From the NCBI GenBank assembly GCA_037200525.1, contig JBBCGG010000001.1, forward strand, positions 2,150,501 through 2,214,500: DNA of 64,000 nucleotides, read 5' to 3'. Under the pieces are notes generated by a model that was given only the letters and a program-made list of their open reading frames with translations, had not been told where the DNA came from and made no database searches. This document shows positions 51,701 through 59,980 of this stretch, piece after piece; position 1 is the stretch's first letter; each line of letters begins with the position of its first letter. A program made the translations under genes and the position numbers. Source of the stretch: Methylocella sp. GTDB lineage: Bacteria; Pseudomonadota; Alphaproteobacteria; Rhizobiales; Beijerinckiaceae.

Positions 51701-51897
51701 GACCTGGCGGCCTTCGCTACAGCTTGCTCGCCGGCCTGCTGGGCCAAGGGAATGGCGACATCTTCCAGTCCTTGCCCGAGCTGTTCAGCGCCCTGCGCAA
51801 CGAAGTCAGCCGAGCGCGCCACATCGCCGCCGGACACGCGCGAGGTCGGATCTTCTGCAGTGATCATGCCTTGCTGGGGAATATTTACGAGAGCCAT
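48775..51897 (-). CDS. Phage-type virion protein with lytic transglycosylase domain
   Basis: The 1040-residue protein has a soluble-lytic-transglycosylase domain in its middle (IIKQESGSNPSVG with the catalytic Glu near residue 393, KGPGQITPATFAQY, RVAVAYFSGPGNV) within long helical, Gln/Ala-rich flanks. The size and plan match internal virion or tail-tip proteins of tailed phages that cut peptidoglycan during DNA entry. It is by far the largest gene of the element and the only clear virion protein, which suggests a lost or borrowed morphogenesis module. Confidence 0.75.
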   Translation of the reverse strand: MALVNIPQQGMITAEDPTSRVSGGDVARSADFVAQGAEQLGQGLEDVAIPLAQQAGEQAVAKAARSVSRDANGQIQIQTPETSFILGRAGDEYEHVVIAGAIANGQNRTTQDMNDLRVQHAGDPVAFKTAANGYIDHLRAQYGDDQIANTLVANAEQMATQHYDGLVNAKASSDVADAKSSIQAQIEASQNELGQLARQGGTGTPEFVQKAAQLNSYYDSLQANPLFNMPKAVVDNMRSTSNLQLTGEAIVGHMDAAFSSDGVLGAQKDLHDSIDKLPGATDAQRTQLIAQGEARIQYLQGQNATEVAANKQNLDALDKAAKSGAKIPDDVYEAAIKKSRDLGDTTTAAQIQSLHQVYGFHAVTNTLSPGQASAAQGVGAGVSLDQVQGAIIKQESGSNPSVGTSVDGAKGPGQITPATFAQYSNPGENINNPADNLAVNRRILKDYYTRYNGDPARVAVAYFSGPGNVAPAGSPTPYIRDAVDGNGKTTSSYVADVTGRLSGGAQASVNGVPFTKQQMDANPFLLSTWVQKIARDQGNQETMATTLGASIERSLQNGIVPSPTVIANYAQLTEGNAKFADQRQNIMSTVQGQSVADAAMGGGGQPFMDQAKAQAQGGSIYQGLVAQHAQEFFTQGQTALKNDPGGTAAAKHWVPQAPAPLDFSQPDSIASGIAARSQVVSAIAARQPGASLSAVFPNETDAVKTGLAMGPPQASAAFLRSVGQLPPDQMQATLNTPEVKNGILGMAKSGDPVKMSSAYSFMDQVQRQNPMTFDGTFGKEALSDLRAWQDKISFDPPDKIAKDAMTANDPGTIKAKEALRDQADESLKNVTGRDIVNKFASFWQRWNPFGSDYTPEGEAPGYIIGSLLDDYTKAYRDQFAKTSDAGAADRYAMERVGLKWGMSDANGGRVMAYPPERSPALPEINGDKSWIKSQLADDVHQMIVQSTQERETQLQLQRAPYALVPDQQTQAEMGSGKPPSYRVVVQGNDARRSVLTAPSGNAYRWVADPARAQAKANADFTAMRQQNSFINSIPAGTGSL

Positions 51898-51918
51898 TGG
51901 GCTTTTGCTCCGGTCGCT

Positions 51919-52353
51919 TCATGAGTCGTTCGAACGTAAACTCATGCTCGGCCGGGCAGCCGACGCCCTCAACGCACCGGGTGCGTAGCGCCGCTTTAAC
52001 GGGTCACGAACTCGGCTGACGCCATCGACCTGGGTAAGAGCCGCGTTCTTTTCGACCGCCGGCTCGGGCTCCGTGTTATCGTCGGCCTGTTCCGACTCCG
52101 CCGCTTCATCAGAGGCCTTCGCGCTCTTTGGCAAACACACTCCCGGTCGTCCGCCGTTGGTGAACTCAACGCCAGCCGCCTCAAGAGCAGACATGAGCTT
52201 ATGCAGCGTCTCTGGATCGCCGCCCGACTTCTCGGTCTCGAAATTTGTGATCGTATTTCGGTGAACACCAGACCGATCCGAAAGCTCGCGAACGCTCCAG
52301 TTCAATAATCCTCGCGCCGCTCGCATCTGTGCGCTTGTCACATGCTTAATCAT
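51919..52353 (-). CDS. XRE-family transcriptional regulator
   Basis: The 144-residue protein has an N-terminal Cro/C1-like helix-turn-helix (MRAARGLLNWSVRELSDRSGVHRNTITNFE) and an acidic, disordered tail. Its start codon overlaps a long dyad (52353-52399) in the divergent promoter region before the gene at 52423, so it probably represses both itself and that gene. Confidence 0.8.
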   Translation of the reverse strand: MIKHVTSAQMRAARGLLNWSVRELSDRSGVHRNTITNFETEKSGGDPETLHKLMSALEAAGVEFTNGGRPGVCLPKSAKASDEAAESEQADDNTEPEPAVEKNAALTQVDGVSRVRDPLKRRYAPGALRASAARPSMSLRSNDS

Positions 52354-52399
52354 ATGCTAATTCCACAGTGTGCAAATTACACAGTAGGCGATTAGCATA
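52353..52399. promoter_or_regulatory. Dyad in the divergent promoter of the XRE regulator
   Basis: TATGCTAAT and ATTAGCATA form perfect 9-bp arms 29 bases apart, enclosing a GTGTG...CACA element. The left arm overlaps the regulator start codon. Confidence 0.5.
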
Positions 52400-52422
52400 C
52401 ATCCCTTACAGGAGCAACCACA

Positions 52423-52878
52423 ATGCCGAACTGTACAGTTCCGGCGGCCGATGCCGCTTGGACAAAAATTAACGATGTGACCGCCAATTTAAACGGCGTG
52501 AGAGATCTGATCGCGGCGGCAATGATCGTCTGCGACAACAGCAGCAGCCGTGAAGGCGATTATGCCTATTCCGTTCTCTCGGCCGCTTCCAATCAGATAG
52601 CCACCGCAGTCGCAGAACTCGGCAAGCTCCTCAAGGCAGTTCCGGAGGCCGCGGCCGTGGCCACGAGGACGGCCGAGGAACAAGCCGACGCTCTGAATAC
52701 CCAAGACACCTTGAGCGAAGCGGCAACTCTGGTCGAAGGGGTTTGGATGGCAGCCACCGCGCTGCAGAGAGACCAGGCGAATACCATTCAAACAATTGCC
52801 GCCGCCGCCAAGGCGAAGATCATCGAGGCGGCCTCGGATCTCGCGAAATTCAATCCGGCCCGAGGGAGGGCAGCATGA
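52423..52878 (+). CDS. Hypothetical helical protein of the element
   Basis: A 151-residue Ala-rich, all-helical protein (AASNQIATAVAELGKLLKAVP, EAATLVEGVWMAATALQ). No signal or membrane segment. It may form a coiled coil. A GGAG (gene start ATG at 52423) lies about 10 bases upstream. It is divergent from the XRE gene and overlaps the following gene. Confidence 0.65.
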   Translation: MPNCTVPAADAAWTKINDVTANLNGVRDLIAAAMIVCDNSSSREGDYAYSVLSAASNQIATAVAELGKLLKAVPEAAAVATRTAEEQADALNTQDTLSEAATLVEGVWMAATALQRDQANTIQTIAAAAKAKIIEAASDLAKFNPARGRAA

Positions 52879-53195
52879 ACGCGCGCAACCTCTCACTTTT
52901 GCAGACCGCAAATCTCATAGTCCGGGCCCGGTACCACACCCTCGTTCTCAGGGCTTCCTGCGTGCTCCGCGCTGGTATGATCTCGCCCCACAACCTGACC
53001 TTGCGCCAGATCATCGGAATCCGGTTTGGGTGGTGGTATATCGGCCAGATTAAACGAATGTTGGGCGAGGCTGACCGGCGGCCATCCGAGCAGCTAGCTC
53101 TGGCGAGTTTGCCCGCGCGCATGGTTCGGCGGCGTCTCATCGCGCTTCATATGCGGTTACTCAACTTTGCGATGAAGCAGATGGACGTGACGTGA
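52875..53195 (+). CDS. Hypothetical basic protein of the element
   Basis: A 106-residue Arg/Leu-rich protein (NARNLSLLQTANLIVRARYH, ARMVRRRLIALHMRLLNFAM) that overlaps the previous gene by 4 bases (ATGA), which is the main support for the start. It may bind nucleic acid through its basic helices. No domain recognised. Confidence 0.55.
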   Translation: MNARNLSLLQTANLIVRARYHTLVLRASCVLRAGMISPHNLTLRQIIGIRFGWWYIGQIKRMLGEADRRPSEQLALASLPARMVRRRLIALHMRLLNFAMKQMDVT

Positions 53196-53211
53196 TCACC
53201 GCCTGATTGGG

Positions 53212-53517
53212 TCACTCAGGCAGCTTTCTCGGCCTGCCCGGCTTCCTGCGGACGTTCAATAGATAGTCCCTTTCTGGCCCGTCTAGCATCGGCCTGGGAC
53301 CGTCGAGGTTCCAGTGCTTATCGAAGAACTTCTTGACAGCATATTTGTATCTTCTGCCGACAACGAAATCCATTTTCGGCATGCCCTTGCGCTCGTAGTA
53401 GAGCGAGAATTGCTTCCAATCCTTCGCATATTTCCGGCCTAGGATCGCGATTGCGAGGTCCTCCTCGGTCGGAAAGAGCGGCAGCGACTCGAATGGAATG
53501 TATTTCGGTTCGGTCAT
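53212..53517 (-). CDS. Hypothetical protein at the right end of the element
   Basis: The conserved-looking part begins at ATG 53517 (MTEPKYIPFESLPLFPTEED) and contains a charged helix-turn region (LAIAILGRKYAKDWKQFSLYY, FVVGRRYKYAVKKFFDKHW) and a basic tail; it resembles small DNA-binding proteins found next to integration sites. The frame extends to 53631 without a ribosome site. It lies 150 bases from the right repeat. Confidence 0.55.
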   Translation of the reverse strand: MTEPKYIPFESLPLFPTEEDLAIAILGRKYAKDWKQFSLYYERKGMPKMDFVVGRRYKYAVKKFFDKHWNLDGPRPMLDGPERDYLLNVRRKPGRPRKLPE

Positions 53518-53664
53518 ATTTGCCCAATCCCAGTTCGCTCGCGGAAGGCCCGCAAGCCCATCACCAGGGCGGCAAATTATCATCGAAGTCGGCCGGCCGG
53601 TACACGGCTTTGCTCGCGCCGCCGTCTTCAACCGTCCATGGTTGACCGTGGCGAGCTAGATTTA

Positions 53665-53688
53665 AGATTGGGGCCAGAGTTGGGGCCG
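53665..53688 (+). repeat. Right direct repeat (attR candidate)
   Basis: An exact copy of the 24 bases at 39197-39220, in the same orientation. It lies 55 bases beyond the 3' end of tRNA-Ser, outside the tRNA gene. Confidence 0.75.
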
Positions 53689-53742
53689 ACCGGTCACTAC
53701 GACCAGAATCAGCTTATAAAACAGCTACTTACGCTGTATAAC

Positions 53743-53836
53743 TGGCGGAGACGGAGGGATTCGAACCCTCGATAGGGCTTTACAACCCTATAACGGTTTA
53801 GCAAACCGCCGCCTTCAGCCTCTCGGCCACGTCTCC
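53743..53836 (-). tRNA. tRNA-Ser (anticodon GCU)
   Basis: The cloverleaf reads from GGAGACG at 53836, with a long class-II variable arm typical of serine tRNA, anticodon GCT at 53802-53800 in the loop TTTGCTAAA, T-loop GGTTCGAATCC, acceptor CGTCTCC and an encoded CCA at 53745-53743. It reads AGC/AGU serine codons. The integrated element ends just beyond its 3' end. Confidence 0.97.
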
Positions 53837-54142
53837 GTGCATGCGGAACGGCGCATTGGCTGCGATCCCTCCCGGATGATCTTGGACATATGCCCGAGCC
53901 CCGGCGCGAAGGCAAGACCCCTGGGCGAAGGGAATTTTAGAGCCGCTGAAGCTTAAGTCGCCACAAAGTCATATCCGGCAACGGAAGGTTGAAATGCGAA
54001 CTAAAACTGTTCTCCTGGGGCGAATCCTAGGGCGTCCAGTTTTGAGCATGAGGGGACCGACCCCGGCGATAGCCGGGATCGGGGCTCCCACATCGTCGCT
54101 GTTTGCCGGCGCGCGGATCTAACGCGGACGTCCACTCTCTCT
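53837..54142. other. Intergenic stretch, no gene seen
   Basis: No open frame with a ribosome site. The CCCGGC-TATC-GCCGGG hairpin near 54072-54087 lacks a U tract and cannot be called a terminator for rplI with confidence. Confidence 0.4.
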
Positions 54143-54715
54143 CTAGCGGTCGCCGAGGCTGCCGCCCGAATCCGCCAGCGCCGCTCCGACTTCAAGGCCG
54201 AGATCATCCATTGTGGTTTCTTCGACCACATTTATTTCCTCGCCTGCCGCCTGCCGTTCGGCCTCGGCCGCCGAACGGGCGACGTTGACGGTGATGTTCG
54301 CGGTGATTTCCGGATGGAGATGCACGGGAACCGCATGCAGCCCAATCGACTTGATCGGCGTCGTCAGAACGACCTGATTGCGAGTGGCGCTGAACCCGCC
54401 TGCGGTGATCGCTTCGGCGATGTCGCGCGGCGAGACGGAACCATAGAGGTGACCCGTTTCACCGGCTTGGCGAATGACGACGAAGCTCTGCCCATTGAGC
54501 TTTTCCGCGACTGCGGCGGCTTCATTCTTCGATTCTAGATTGCGCGTCTCGAGTTGGGCGCGCTGACCTTCAAATCGAGCCTTGTTCGCTTCGGTCGCGC
54601 GCAGGGCCTTGCCGCCGGCCAAAAGAAAATTGCGGGCGTAACCATCCTTGACGCGGACCGTTTCGCCCATCTGGCCAAGTTTGGCGACGCGTTCGAGCAA
54701 AATCACTTCCATCAT
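54143..54715 (-). CDS. rplI: 50S ribosomal protein L9
   Basis: The N-terminal domain ([38 protein letters not shown]) and the connecting helix and C-terminal domain are typical. L9 binds 23S rRNA near the L1 stalk and guards frame maintenance. At 190 residues it is of usual alphaproteobacterial length, with an acidic C-terminal extension. It ends the minus-strand rpsF-rpsR-DUF2232-rplI run. Confidence 0.95.
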   Translation of the reverse strand: MMEVILLERVAKLGQMGETVRVKDGYARNFLLAGGKALRATEANKARFEGQRAQLETRNLESKNEAAAVAEKLNGQSFVVIRQAGETGHLYGSVSPRDIAEAITAGGFSATRNQVVLTTPIKSIGLHAVPVHLHPEITANITVNVARSAAEAERQAAGEEINVVEETTMDDLGLEVGAALADSGGSLGDR

Positions 54716-54733
54716 ATTATCCTTTGAGTCGTT

Positions 54734-55795
54734 TCAGGGTTTGGGAGAAATCTTGTTCTGCCTGCGGTTGCGCAGAGAGAACGCGGAGTCGAGGAGGCCG
54801 AGCACGGCCACAGGAACGAGCGGCCAAGGCATCAGCAAGGCGAGGGAGACGTAGACGAGAGTGAGCAGCAGAGTCCGGAACCTCAGGCCGCGCGACAGAT
54901 CATGGATTACGGCAAGGCCCTGCAGGGCAAAGCCCATGCCGAGCGCCGCCGCGACGATGGCGCTAATGAGGGCGGCGACGCCTCCGATGAAAGACGCCCC
55001 TGCGGCCGCCGCGACGAAAACCAAGGCGTAGGTTCGCGGCAACCCTAATTCATGGGGAATATCCGGCCACGGACGCGGCAACCGCCCCGATACTTCCGCC
55101 ACGCGCCCGGCGAGCCACAGGTTGAGCGTCAGCATCAGCAAGGTCGAGGCGGCGACAGCCGGCGGCGTCGCCAGCACGATAAGCTGCGCGATGCTATGCG
55201 CATCAATCCCGCGTGGAAGGGCGAGATCGCCGATCAGGCCCTCGAGCGCCGGCGCAACGGCGCCTTCCGCCAGATCGAGCGACGCCGCAAACCCGCCATG
55301 ACGAAAGGAGACATAGAGCGTGCCGGCGACTGCAACCGTCGCCGATATGGCGACGCCATAGGTCAGCAGCCGTTCAAGCGGGCAATAATCGCGGGCGAAA
55401 GATCGTCCCGCCCCGACGGTGATGCTCCAGGACGAACTTCCTTTTGGCCGGCTCAATGCGGCGAGAAAGCTCAGCCATAAGGCCGGCAGCCCGAGACTGA
55501 GGACGAAGGTCAGGCCAGCTAGCGCCGCAGCGTCGAGGATGGCGCCGCGCCCCTCGTGGGGCTGCTGAATGATCGCAATCCCGAACACTGTGAGGGCGGC
55601 GACGGCGGTTGCAATTACGCCCGGGATGCGGCCGAACCCGAGCACGGCGATCATGATGGGCAGAGGTGAAAGATAGGCCAAAGCAATGGCGACGACGGTC
55701 ACCTGATTGACGAGGCTGAACAATATGGCCGAGGCGATTCCCGCTCCAACGGCGGCGGCGATGGAAGTGCCGAGAGTGGGGAATGGGTTTTTCAT
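54734..55795 (-). CDS. DUF2232 integral membrane protein
   Basis: The protein of about 353 residues has eight or more predicted membrane helices and the conserved position between rpsR and rplI seen in many alphaproteobacteria. Its function is unknown; possible links to cell-surface or transport processes are inference only. The ATG at 55795 (MKNPFPTLGTSIAAAVG) follows a purine-rich stretch; a longer frame from 55846 lacks support. Confidence 0.85.
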   Translation of the reverse strand: MKNPFPTLGTSIAAAVGAGIASAILFSLVNQVTVVAIALAYLSPLPIMIAVLGFGRIPGVIATAVAALTVFGIAIIQQPHEGRGAILDAAALAGLTFVLSLGLPALWLSFLAALSRPKGSSSWSITVGAGRSFARDYCPLERLLTYGVAISATVAVAGTLYVSFRHGGFAASLDLAEGAVAPALEGLIGDLALPRGIDAHSIAQLIVLATPPAVAASTLLMLTLNLWLAGRVAEVSGRLPRPWPDIPHELGLPRTYALVFVAAAAGASFIGGVAALISAIVAAALGMGFALQGLAVIHDLSRGLRFRTLLLTLVYVSLALLMPWPLVPVAVLGLLDSAFSLRNRRQNKISPKP

Positions 55796-56034
55796 TATGC
55801 CCTGCTGTCCCGCTGAAAGGCGGTTAGAGGCGGGTCGGAAACACATGCCTCCGCCCGTCCCAACAATACTTAAAACGACCGCAAGGCCGCCTCTTTAAAG
55901 TATGACCGCTTCGATTTGAAGCAATCGTACTCTCTTTCTTGACGTTAACGTCCGCAACTTTTTGGGATCATGCTCTGATCCCGTGCGGATTGGACGCTTC
56001 GACAGCTGGCTAGGCGCTGGCGATCGCCAAGCCC

Positions 56035-56277
56035 TTAGCGGATCACGTAAGGCAAAAGACCAAGGAAGCGGGCGCGTTTGATCGCTTTTGCGAGTTCGCG
56101 CTGCTTTTTGGCGGAAACGGCGGTGATGCGCGAGGGCACGATCTTGCCGCGCTCGGAAATGTAACGCGACAGAATGCGGGTGTCCTTATAGTCGATCTTC
56201 GGCGCATTCGGACCAGAAAAGGGGCAGGTCTTGCGACGACGGAAGAACGGACGGCGGGGCGCTGCTGCGGTGGTCAT
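56035..56277 (-). CDS. rpsR: 30S ribosomal protein S18
   Basis: An 80-residue basic protein with the canonical [40 protein letters not shown] and [15 protein letters not shown] segments. S18 pairs with S6 on 16S rRNA. Its ATG overlaps the rpsF stop by one base (TGATG). Confidence 0.97.
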   Translation of the reverse strand: MTTAAAPRRPFFRRRKTCPFSGPNAPKIDYKDTRILSRYISERGKIVPSRITAVSAKKQRELAKAIKRARFLGLLPYVIR

Positions 56278-56744
56278 CAGAAATTGCCCTCATCGCTAGC
56301 GCCAATATCATCGCGAGAACGTCTTGGAGCCCTGTCGGGCCGGTCGCCTCTATCGGGGCGCGGGCCGCGGTTGCGATCGCCTCTATCGCCGCGGTCGGGA
56401 CGGTCGCCGCGATCATCGTCGTCGCGTTTGCGCATCATCGCCGACTGGCCCTGTTCGAGCGCTTCGACGCGGATGGTCATGAAACGGATGATGTCTTCGT
56501 TGATGCTGCTCTGCCGCTCCATCTCGTCGACGGCGGCCGCCGGCGCATCAATATTCAGCAGCGAAAAATGAGCTTTGCGATTCTTTTTGATGCGGTAAGC
56601 GAGCGATTTGACGCCCCAATACTCGATCTTCTCGATCTTGCCGCCAAGAGATTCGATAATCGATTTGAATTGCTCGGTCAGCGCTTCCACCTGCTGGGCG
56701 GAAATATCCTGACGAGCAAGGTAAATATGCTCATAGAGAGCCAT
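56277..56744 (-). CDS. rpsF: 30S ribosomal protein S6
   Basis: The first about 100 residues are S6 ([59 protein letters not shown]). The C-terminal 50 residues are an unusually long tail of Arg/Gly/Asp repeats ([20 protein letters not shown]). Such tails occur in some alphaproteobacteria and may contact rRNA. It is the first gene of the operon. Confidence 0.96.
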   Translation of the reverse strand: MALYEHIYLARQDISAQQVEALTEQFKSIIESLGGKIEKIEYWGVKSLAYRIKKNRKAHFSLLNIDAPAAAVDEMERQSSINEDIIRFMTIRVEALEQGQSAMMRKRDDDDRGDRPDRGDRGDRNRGPRPDRGDRPDRAPRRSRDDIGASDEGNF

Positions 56745-57014
56745 TGGCTTGCCTTTCCTTGCATGGTCGCGAAGCTTCGGCGCAGAGCCCTTCGAGCCTG
56801 GGAAAGGCTCGACAAGACAAACGAAGGCGGAGACACTGGAAAGCGGATCATTAAAGATCCTGCCCGCAAAGCGAGCTTTCCGATCAGCCCCCGGCCGCAG
56901 CCGCGAAGCGCGCTTTATAGCGTTATTTCGCTGACAAGCAAGGCATGTTCGCCAGATTTCGACGCGGCGGCGCTTACGGCCTCGGGAAAGTTGCGCGCCA
57001 AATGTCGCTTTGGC

Positions 57015-57431
57015 TCAAACGCAGGGACCCCATTCGCCGCTGGCCCTGATCCGCCAAGCCTTCAAACCAGCCTTTGCGACAACGATTCGGCCGCTTTTCG
57101 CCATAACCACCAGATGCTGGAAAATGAGAGGCGTGCGCCAGGCCATGGGTTTGGCGGGGTCGCAGACGGCGCGATATTCATCGGAATCAGGATCTTCCAT
57201 CAAGATCACGCCGACGCGGTCCGGCCGCAGCTGCGGACTGAGGCCGCGATCGCCTTTCCAAAGGCATTCGTAATCGCGGCAGACGTCCGGTCGCGTCTCA
57301 TAGATTCCGCACCCGCCGGTCTTTTGGCAATGTTCGCACCAGAGGCCGGCCGGCTTCTCAAATTCAGTGATCTCAAGCACCTTGCAACAGAAGCTGCACT
57401 CGCCGCAGGCCTTGCCCGGAATGTCCAGCAT
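57015..57431 (-). CDS. YkgJ-family cysteine-cluster protein
   Basis: A 138-residue protein with the Cys-rich N-terminus CGECSFCCKVL and further Cys in LWCEHCQ, GGCGIYETRPDVCRDYEC. The eight-Cys pattern of this family is thought to bind zinc or an iron-sulfur centre; function is unknown. The ATG at 57431 follows GAGGCGAGA and starts MLDIPGKACGEC; a longer TTG start at 57452 is less likely. Confidence 0.85.
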   Translation of the reverse strand: MLDIPGKACGECSFCCKVLEITEFEKPAGLWCEHCQKTGGCGIYETRPDVCRDYECLWKGDRGLSPQLRPDRVGVILMEDPDSDEYRAVCDPAKPMAWRTPLIFQHLVVMAKSGRIVVAKAGLKAWRIRASGEWGPCV

Positions 57432-57637
57432 TGATTCTCGCCTCGCGACCAATCGCCGATTCGCAATATGCGAATCTTGACCGCGCCGCGCCTCGACGCA
57501 AGAAAAATCCAGATATGGCCGCCGATCGAGGATGGTTCAGCGCGCCAAGGAAATTGCGCCCGCGGCTTGACAGGCGTTTGCGGCAATGCGAGTTCGCAGA
57601 TCTTCAAATCTAAAAGTCCATTAACGTAGGATCGAGT

Positions 57638-58594
57638 TTGACGTCGAAGGCATTCATTTTTCCTGGGCAGGGATCGCAGGCCGTCGGCATGGCGAAGGCC
57701 ATGGCGGATGAGTTCCCGCAGGCGCGCGCAGTTCTCGCCGAAGTTGACGATGCGCTCGGACAGAATTTGTCCCTGCTGATGTTTGAAGGTCCGCAGGCCG
57801 AGCTCACTTTGACCGCCAATGCGCAGCCCGCCTTGATGGCCGCGAGTTTGGCTGCGATCCGCGTGCTCGAGGCCGAGGCCGGTCTTGATCTGTCCCGCGA
57901 CGCCGGCTTTGTCGCAGGTCATTCGGTCGGGGAATATTCGGCGCTGGCCGCGGCGGGCTCCTTGAGCATTGCTGAAACAGCGAAGTTGCTGCGCGTGCGC
58001 GGGACGGTCATGCAGGACGCAGCTCCGGTTGGAGCGGGAGCGATGGCCGCGCTGCTCGGGGTTGATTTAGAGACCGCCGTCGCAATCGCCAAACAAGCGA
58101 TGGATGAAGCAAGCGAAGGCGAGGTCTGCGAGGTCGCGAACGACAATGGCGGCGGCCAAGTCGTCATCTCTGGATCTTGCGCGGCGGTCCATCGCGCCAT
58201 CGAAATCGCCAAGGGGAAAGGCGCGCGGCGCTCGATTCTTCTGCCGGTGTCGGCGCCGTTTCATTGCAGCTTGATGCGGCCTGCCGCCGAGGCCATGGCC
58301 TCGGCCCTCGCCACCGTCAAGATCAAGGCGCCCCGCGTTCCGCTTGTCGCCAATGTGCTCGCTGCGCCGGTGACGGACCCCGAAGACATCCGCCGGCTGC
58401 TCGTCGAGCAGGTTATGGGCGCGGTGCGATGGCGTGAAAGTCTGATTTTCATGACGAGCCGGGGAATTTCCCTCTTCGTCGAATGCGGCGCAGGAAAAGT
58501 CTTGTCTGGCCTCGTCAAGCGGATCTGCGAAACCGCGAGCGGACTGTCAGTTGGCGCGCCCTCCGATATCGCTCTTTATAAGGCGCAGGCATGA
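57638..58594 (+). CDS. fabD: Malonyl-CoA:ACP transacylase
   Basis: FabD loads malonyl groups from CoA onto acyl carrier protein for fatty-acid synthesis. Ser96 in GHSVGEYSAL is the nucleophile and His209 in SAPFHCSLM its partner; GQGSQ is at the N-terminus. Length (318) is normal. The start is a TTG at 57638, with AGGA about 7 bases upstream and no ATG suitably placed. fabG, acpP and fabF follow on the same strand. Confidence 0.95.
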   Translation: MTSKAFIFPGQGSQAVGMAKAMADEFPQARAVLAEVDDALGQNLSLLMFEGPQAELTLTANAQPALMAASLAAIRVLEAEAGLDLSRDAGFVAGHSVGEYSALAAAGSLSIAETAKLLRVRGTVMQDAAPVGAGAMAALLGVDLETAVAIAKQAMDEASEGEVCEVANDNGGGQVVISGSCAAVHRAIEIAKGKGARRSILLPVSAPFHCSLMRPAAEAMASALATVKIKAPRVPLVANVLAAPVTDPEDIRRLLVEQVMGAVRWRESLIFMTSRGISLFVECGAGKVLSGLVKRICETASGLSVGAPSDIALYKAQA

Positions 58595-58621
58595 GGCGCC
58601 GCGCGTCCGGAGTTTGTTTTC

Positions 58622-59359
58622 ATGTTTGATCTTTCCGGTAAGACCGCCCTCGTTACGGGCGCGAGCGGCGGCCTTGGTCAGGCGATTGCGCGCGCCTTAC
58701 ATGCGCAGGGCGCGACCGTGGCCCTGTCCGGCACTCGCAGCGATGCGCTGGCTGCGCTCGCGGCTGAGCTCGCGACCAATGTTCATGTGCTTACCTGCGA
58801 TCTTGCCGACAAGGCGTCGGTCGAGGCGCTCGTACCCTCGGCCGAGGCCGCGATGGGCGGGCTCGACATTCTCGTTAGCAATGCCGGCGTCACCAAAGAC
58901 AATTTGTTCATGCGCATGAAAGACGAGGAATGGGATCATGTCCTCGCCGTCAACCTGACCGCAACCTTTCGTCTCGCTCGCGCCTGCCTCAAAGGCATGA
59001 TGCGCAAGCGCCACGGGCGCATTATCGGAATAAGCTCCGTCGTCGGCGTGACGGGCAATCCGGGGCAGGGCAATTACGCGGCGTCCAAGGCGGGAATGAT
59101 CGGAATGTTCAAAAGCCTTGCGGCGGAGGTTGCGAGCCGAAATGTCACAGTCAATTGCATCGCTCCAGGCTTCATCGAAAGCCCGATGACTGCGGTTTTG
59201 AATGCGAAACAGCGAGAAGGCATTCTCGGGATGGTTCCGATGGGCCGGCTTGGAACCGGCGCGGAAATTGCCGCGGCGGTGGTCTATCTGGCCAGCGCGG
59301 AGGCTTCCTACGTGACTGGCCAAACCTTGCATGTAAATGGAGGAATGGCAATGATTTGA
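58622..59359 (+). CDS. fabG: 3-oxoacyl-ACP reductase
   Basis: An NADPH-dependent SDR of 245 residues: TGASGGLGQAIA at 12-22, NAGVTKDN, Ser138/139 in GISSVVG, Tyr152 and Lys156 in NYAASKAG, and the C-terminal YVTGQTLHVNGGMAM. It reduces beta-ketoacyl-ACP in the elongation cycle. It follows fabD by 27 bases. Confidence 0.95.
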   Translation: MFDLSGKTALVTGASGGLGQAIARALHAQGATVALSGTRSDALAALAAELATNVHVLTCDLADKASVEALVPSAEAAMGGLDILVSNAGVTKDNLFMRMKDEEWDHVLAVNLTATFRLARACLKGMMRKRHGRIIGISSVVGVTGNPGQGNYAASKAGMIGMFKSLAAEVASRNVTVNCIAPGFIESPMTAVLNAKQREGILGMVPMGRLGTGAEIAAAVVYLASAEASYVTGQTLHVNGGMAMI

Positions 59360-59621
59360 GGGGATTAGGGCGCAGCTCCGGCGCAGTGCGCAGGCTCTCG
59401 CCAATATGATTGAAGTATGTTACCAAACCAGCGTTGAGCAGTCAGGGAAGCGATCTTTGTGGGGATTTTAAGGGCAGGTTTCTGGACTTTGACCCCCGTC
59501 GCGCGCATACGAACTCTATAATTGGATATCAGAGTCGCATGCATCGCGTGATAGGCGCCTAATGCCGCGCATCGATGTCGGCCTATGTCGGCAAATTAGT
59601 GAGGACGAGGAATAAACGACC

Positions 59622-59861
59622 ATGAGCGATGTCGCCGAGCGGGTAAAAAAGATTGTAATTGAGCATTTGGGCGTAGATGCTGACAAAGTCGTCGACAATG
59701 CCAATTTCATTGAGGATCTCGGTGCGGATTCTCTTGACACTGTCGAACTTGTGATGGCTTTCGAAGAAGAGTTCAGCGTCGAAATTCCCGACGATGCGGC
59801 GGAAACCATCGTCACCGTCGGCGATGCCGTCAATTTTCTCGAGAAGGCGACTGCTGCTTGA
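59622..59861 (+). CDS. acpP: Acyl carrier protein
   Basis: A 79-residue acidic protein with the phosphopantetheine site Ser37 in [13 protein letters not shown]. It carries growing acyl chains between the fab enzymes. GAGGACGAGG precedes the ATG. A TATAAT at 59517-59522 in the 262-base gap after fabG suggests its own promoter, though no well-spaced -35 box is evident. Confidence 0.97.
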   Translation: MSDVAERVKKIVIEHLGVDADKVVDNANFIEDLGADSLDTVELVMAFEEEFSVEIPDDAAETIVTVGDAVNFLEKATAA

Positions 59862-59980
59862 TTTTTCAAGCGCAGCCGAGCGAGCGAGAAGATTTTTTAC
59901 AAAGATAATGTTGCGATGAGCGCCAATGTGGCCGGCGGAACAGGACGGGCGCAGGATGACGGTATTGGCCGGGGCCGAAC

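Larger units (their letters stand above)
39197..53688. mobile_element. 14.5-kb integrated element (phage satellite or decayed prophage) beside tRNA-Ser
   Basis: The element is bounded by identical 24-base direct repeats (39197-39220 and 53665-53688), has a tyrosine integrase reading inward from its left end, and ends 55 bases from the 3' end of tRNA-Ser. The left half is an integration/replication module (integrase, AlpA-like protein, SSB-like protein, DUF5906 primase-helicase, putative iterons). The right half is phage-like: small unknown proteins, XRE regulators and a large virion transglycosylase. No terminase, portal, capsid, tail or relaxase gene is visible, so it is not a complete phage or conjugative element. 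Confidence 0.8.

Noticed and set aside
39197-53688. CRISPR array or relaxase/conjugation genes in the element
   Set aside because: No regularly spaced repeats and no relaxase, coupling or type IV secretion motifs were seen.
53743-53836. tRNA-Ser 3' end as the attachment site itself
   Set aside because: The duplicated 24 bases lie 55 bases beyond the tRNA and no tRNA fragment is repeated at the left end.
55941-55952. GACGTTAACGTC palindrome between rpsR and the DUF2232 gene
   Set aside because: Twelve bases of self-complementarity alone, without a U tract, partner copy or adjacent regulator, is too weak.
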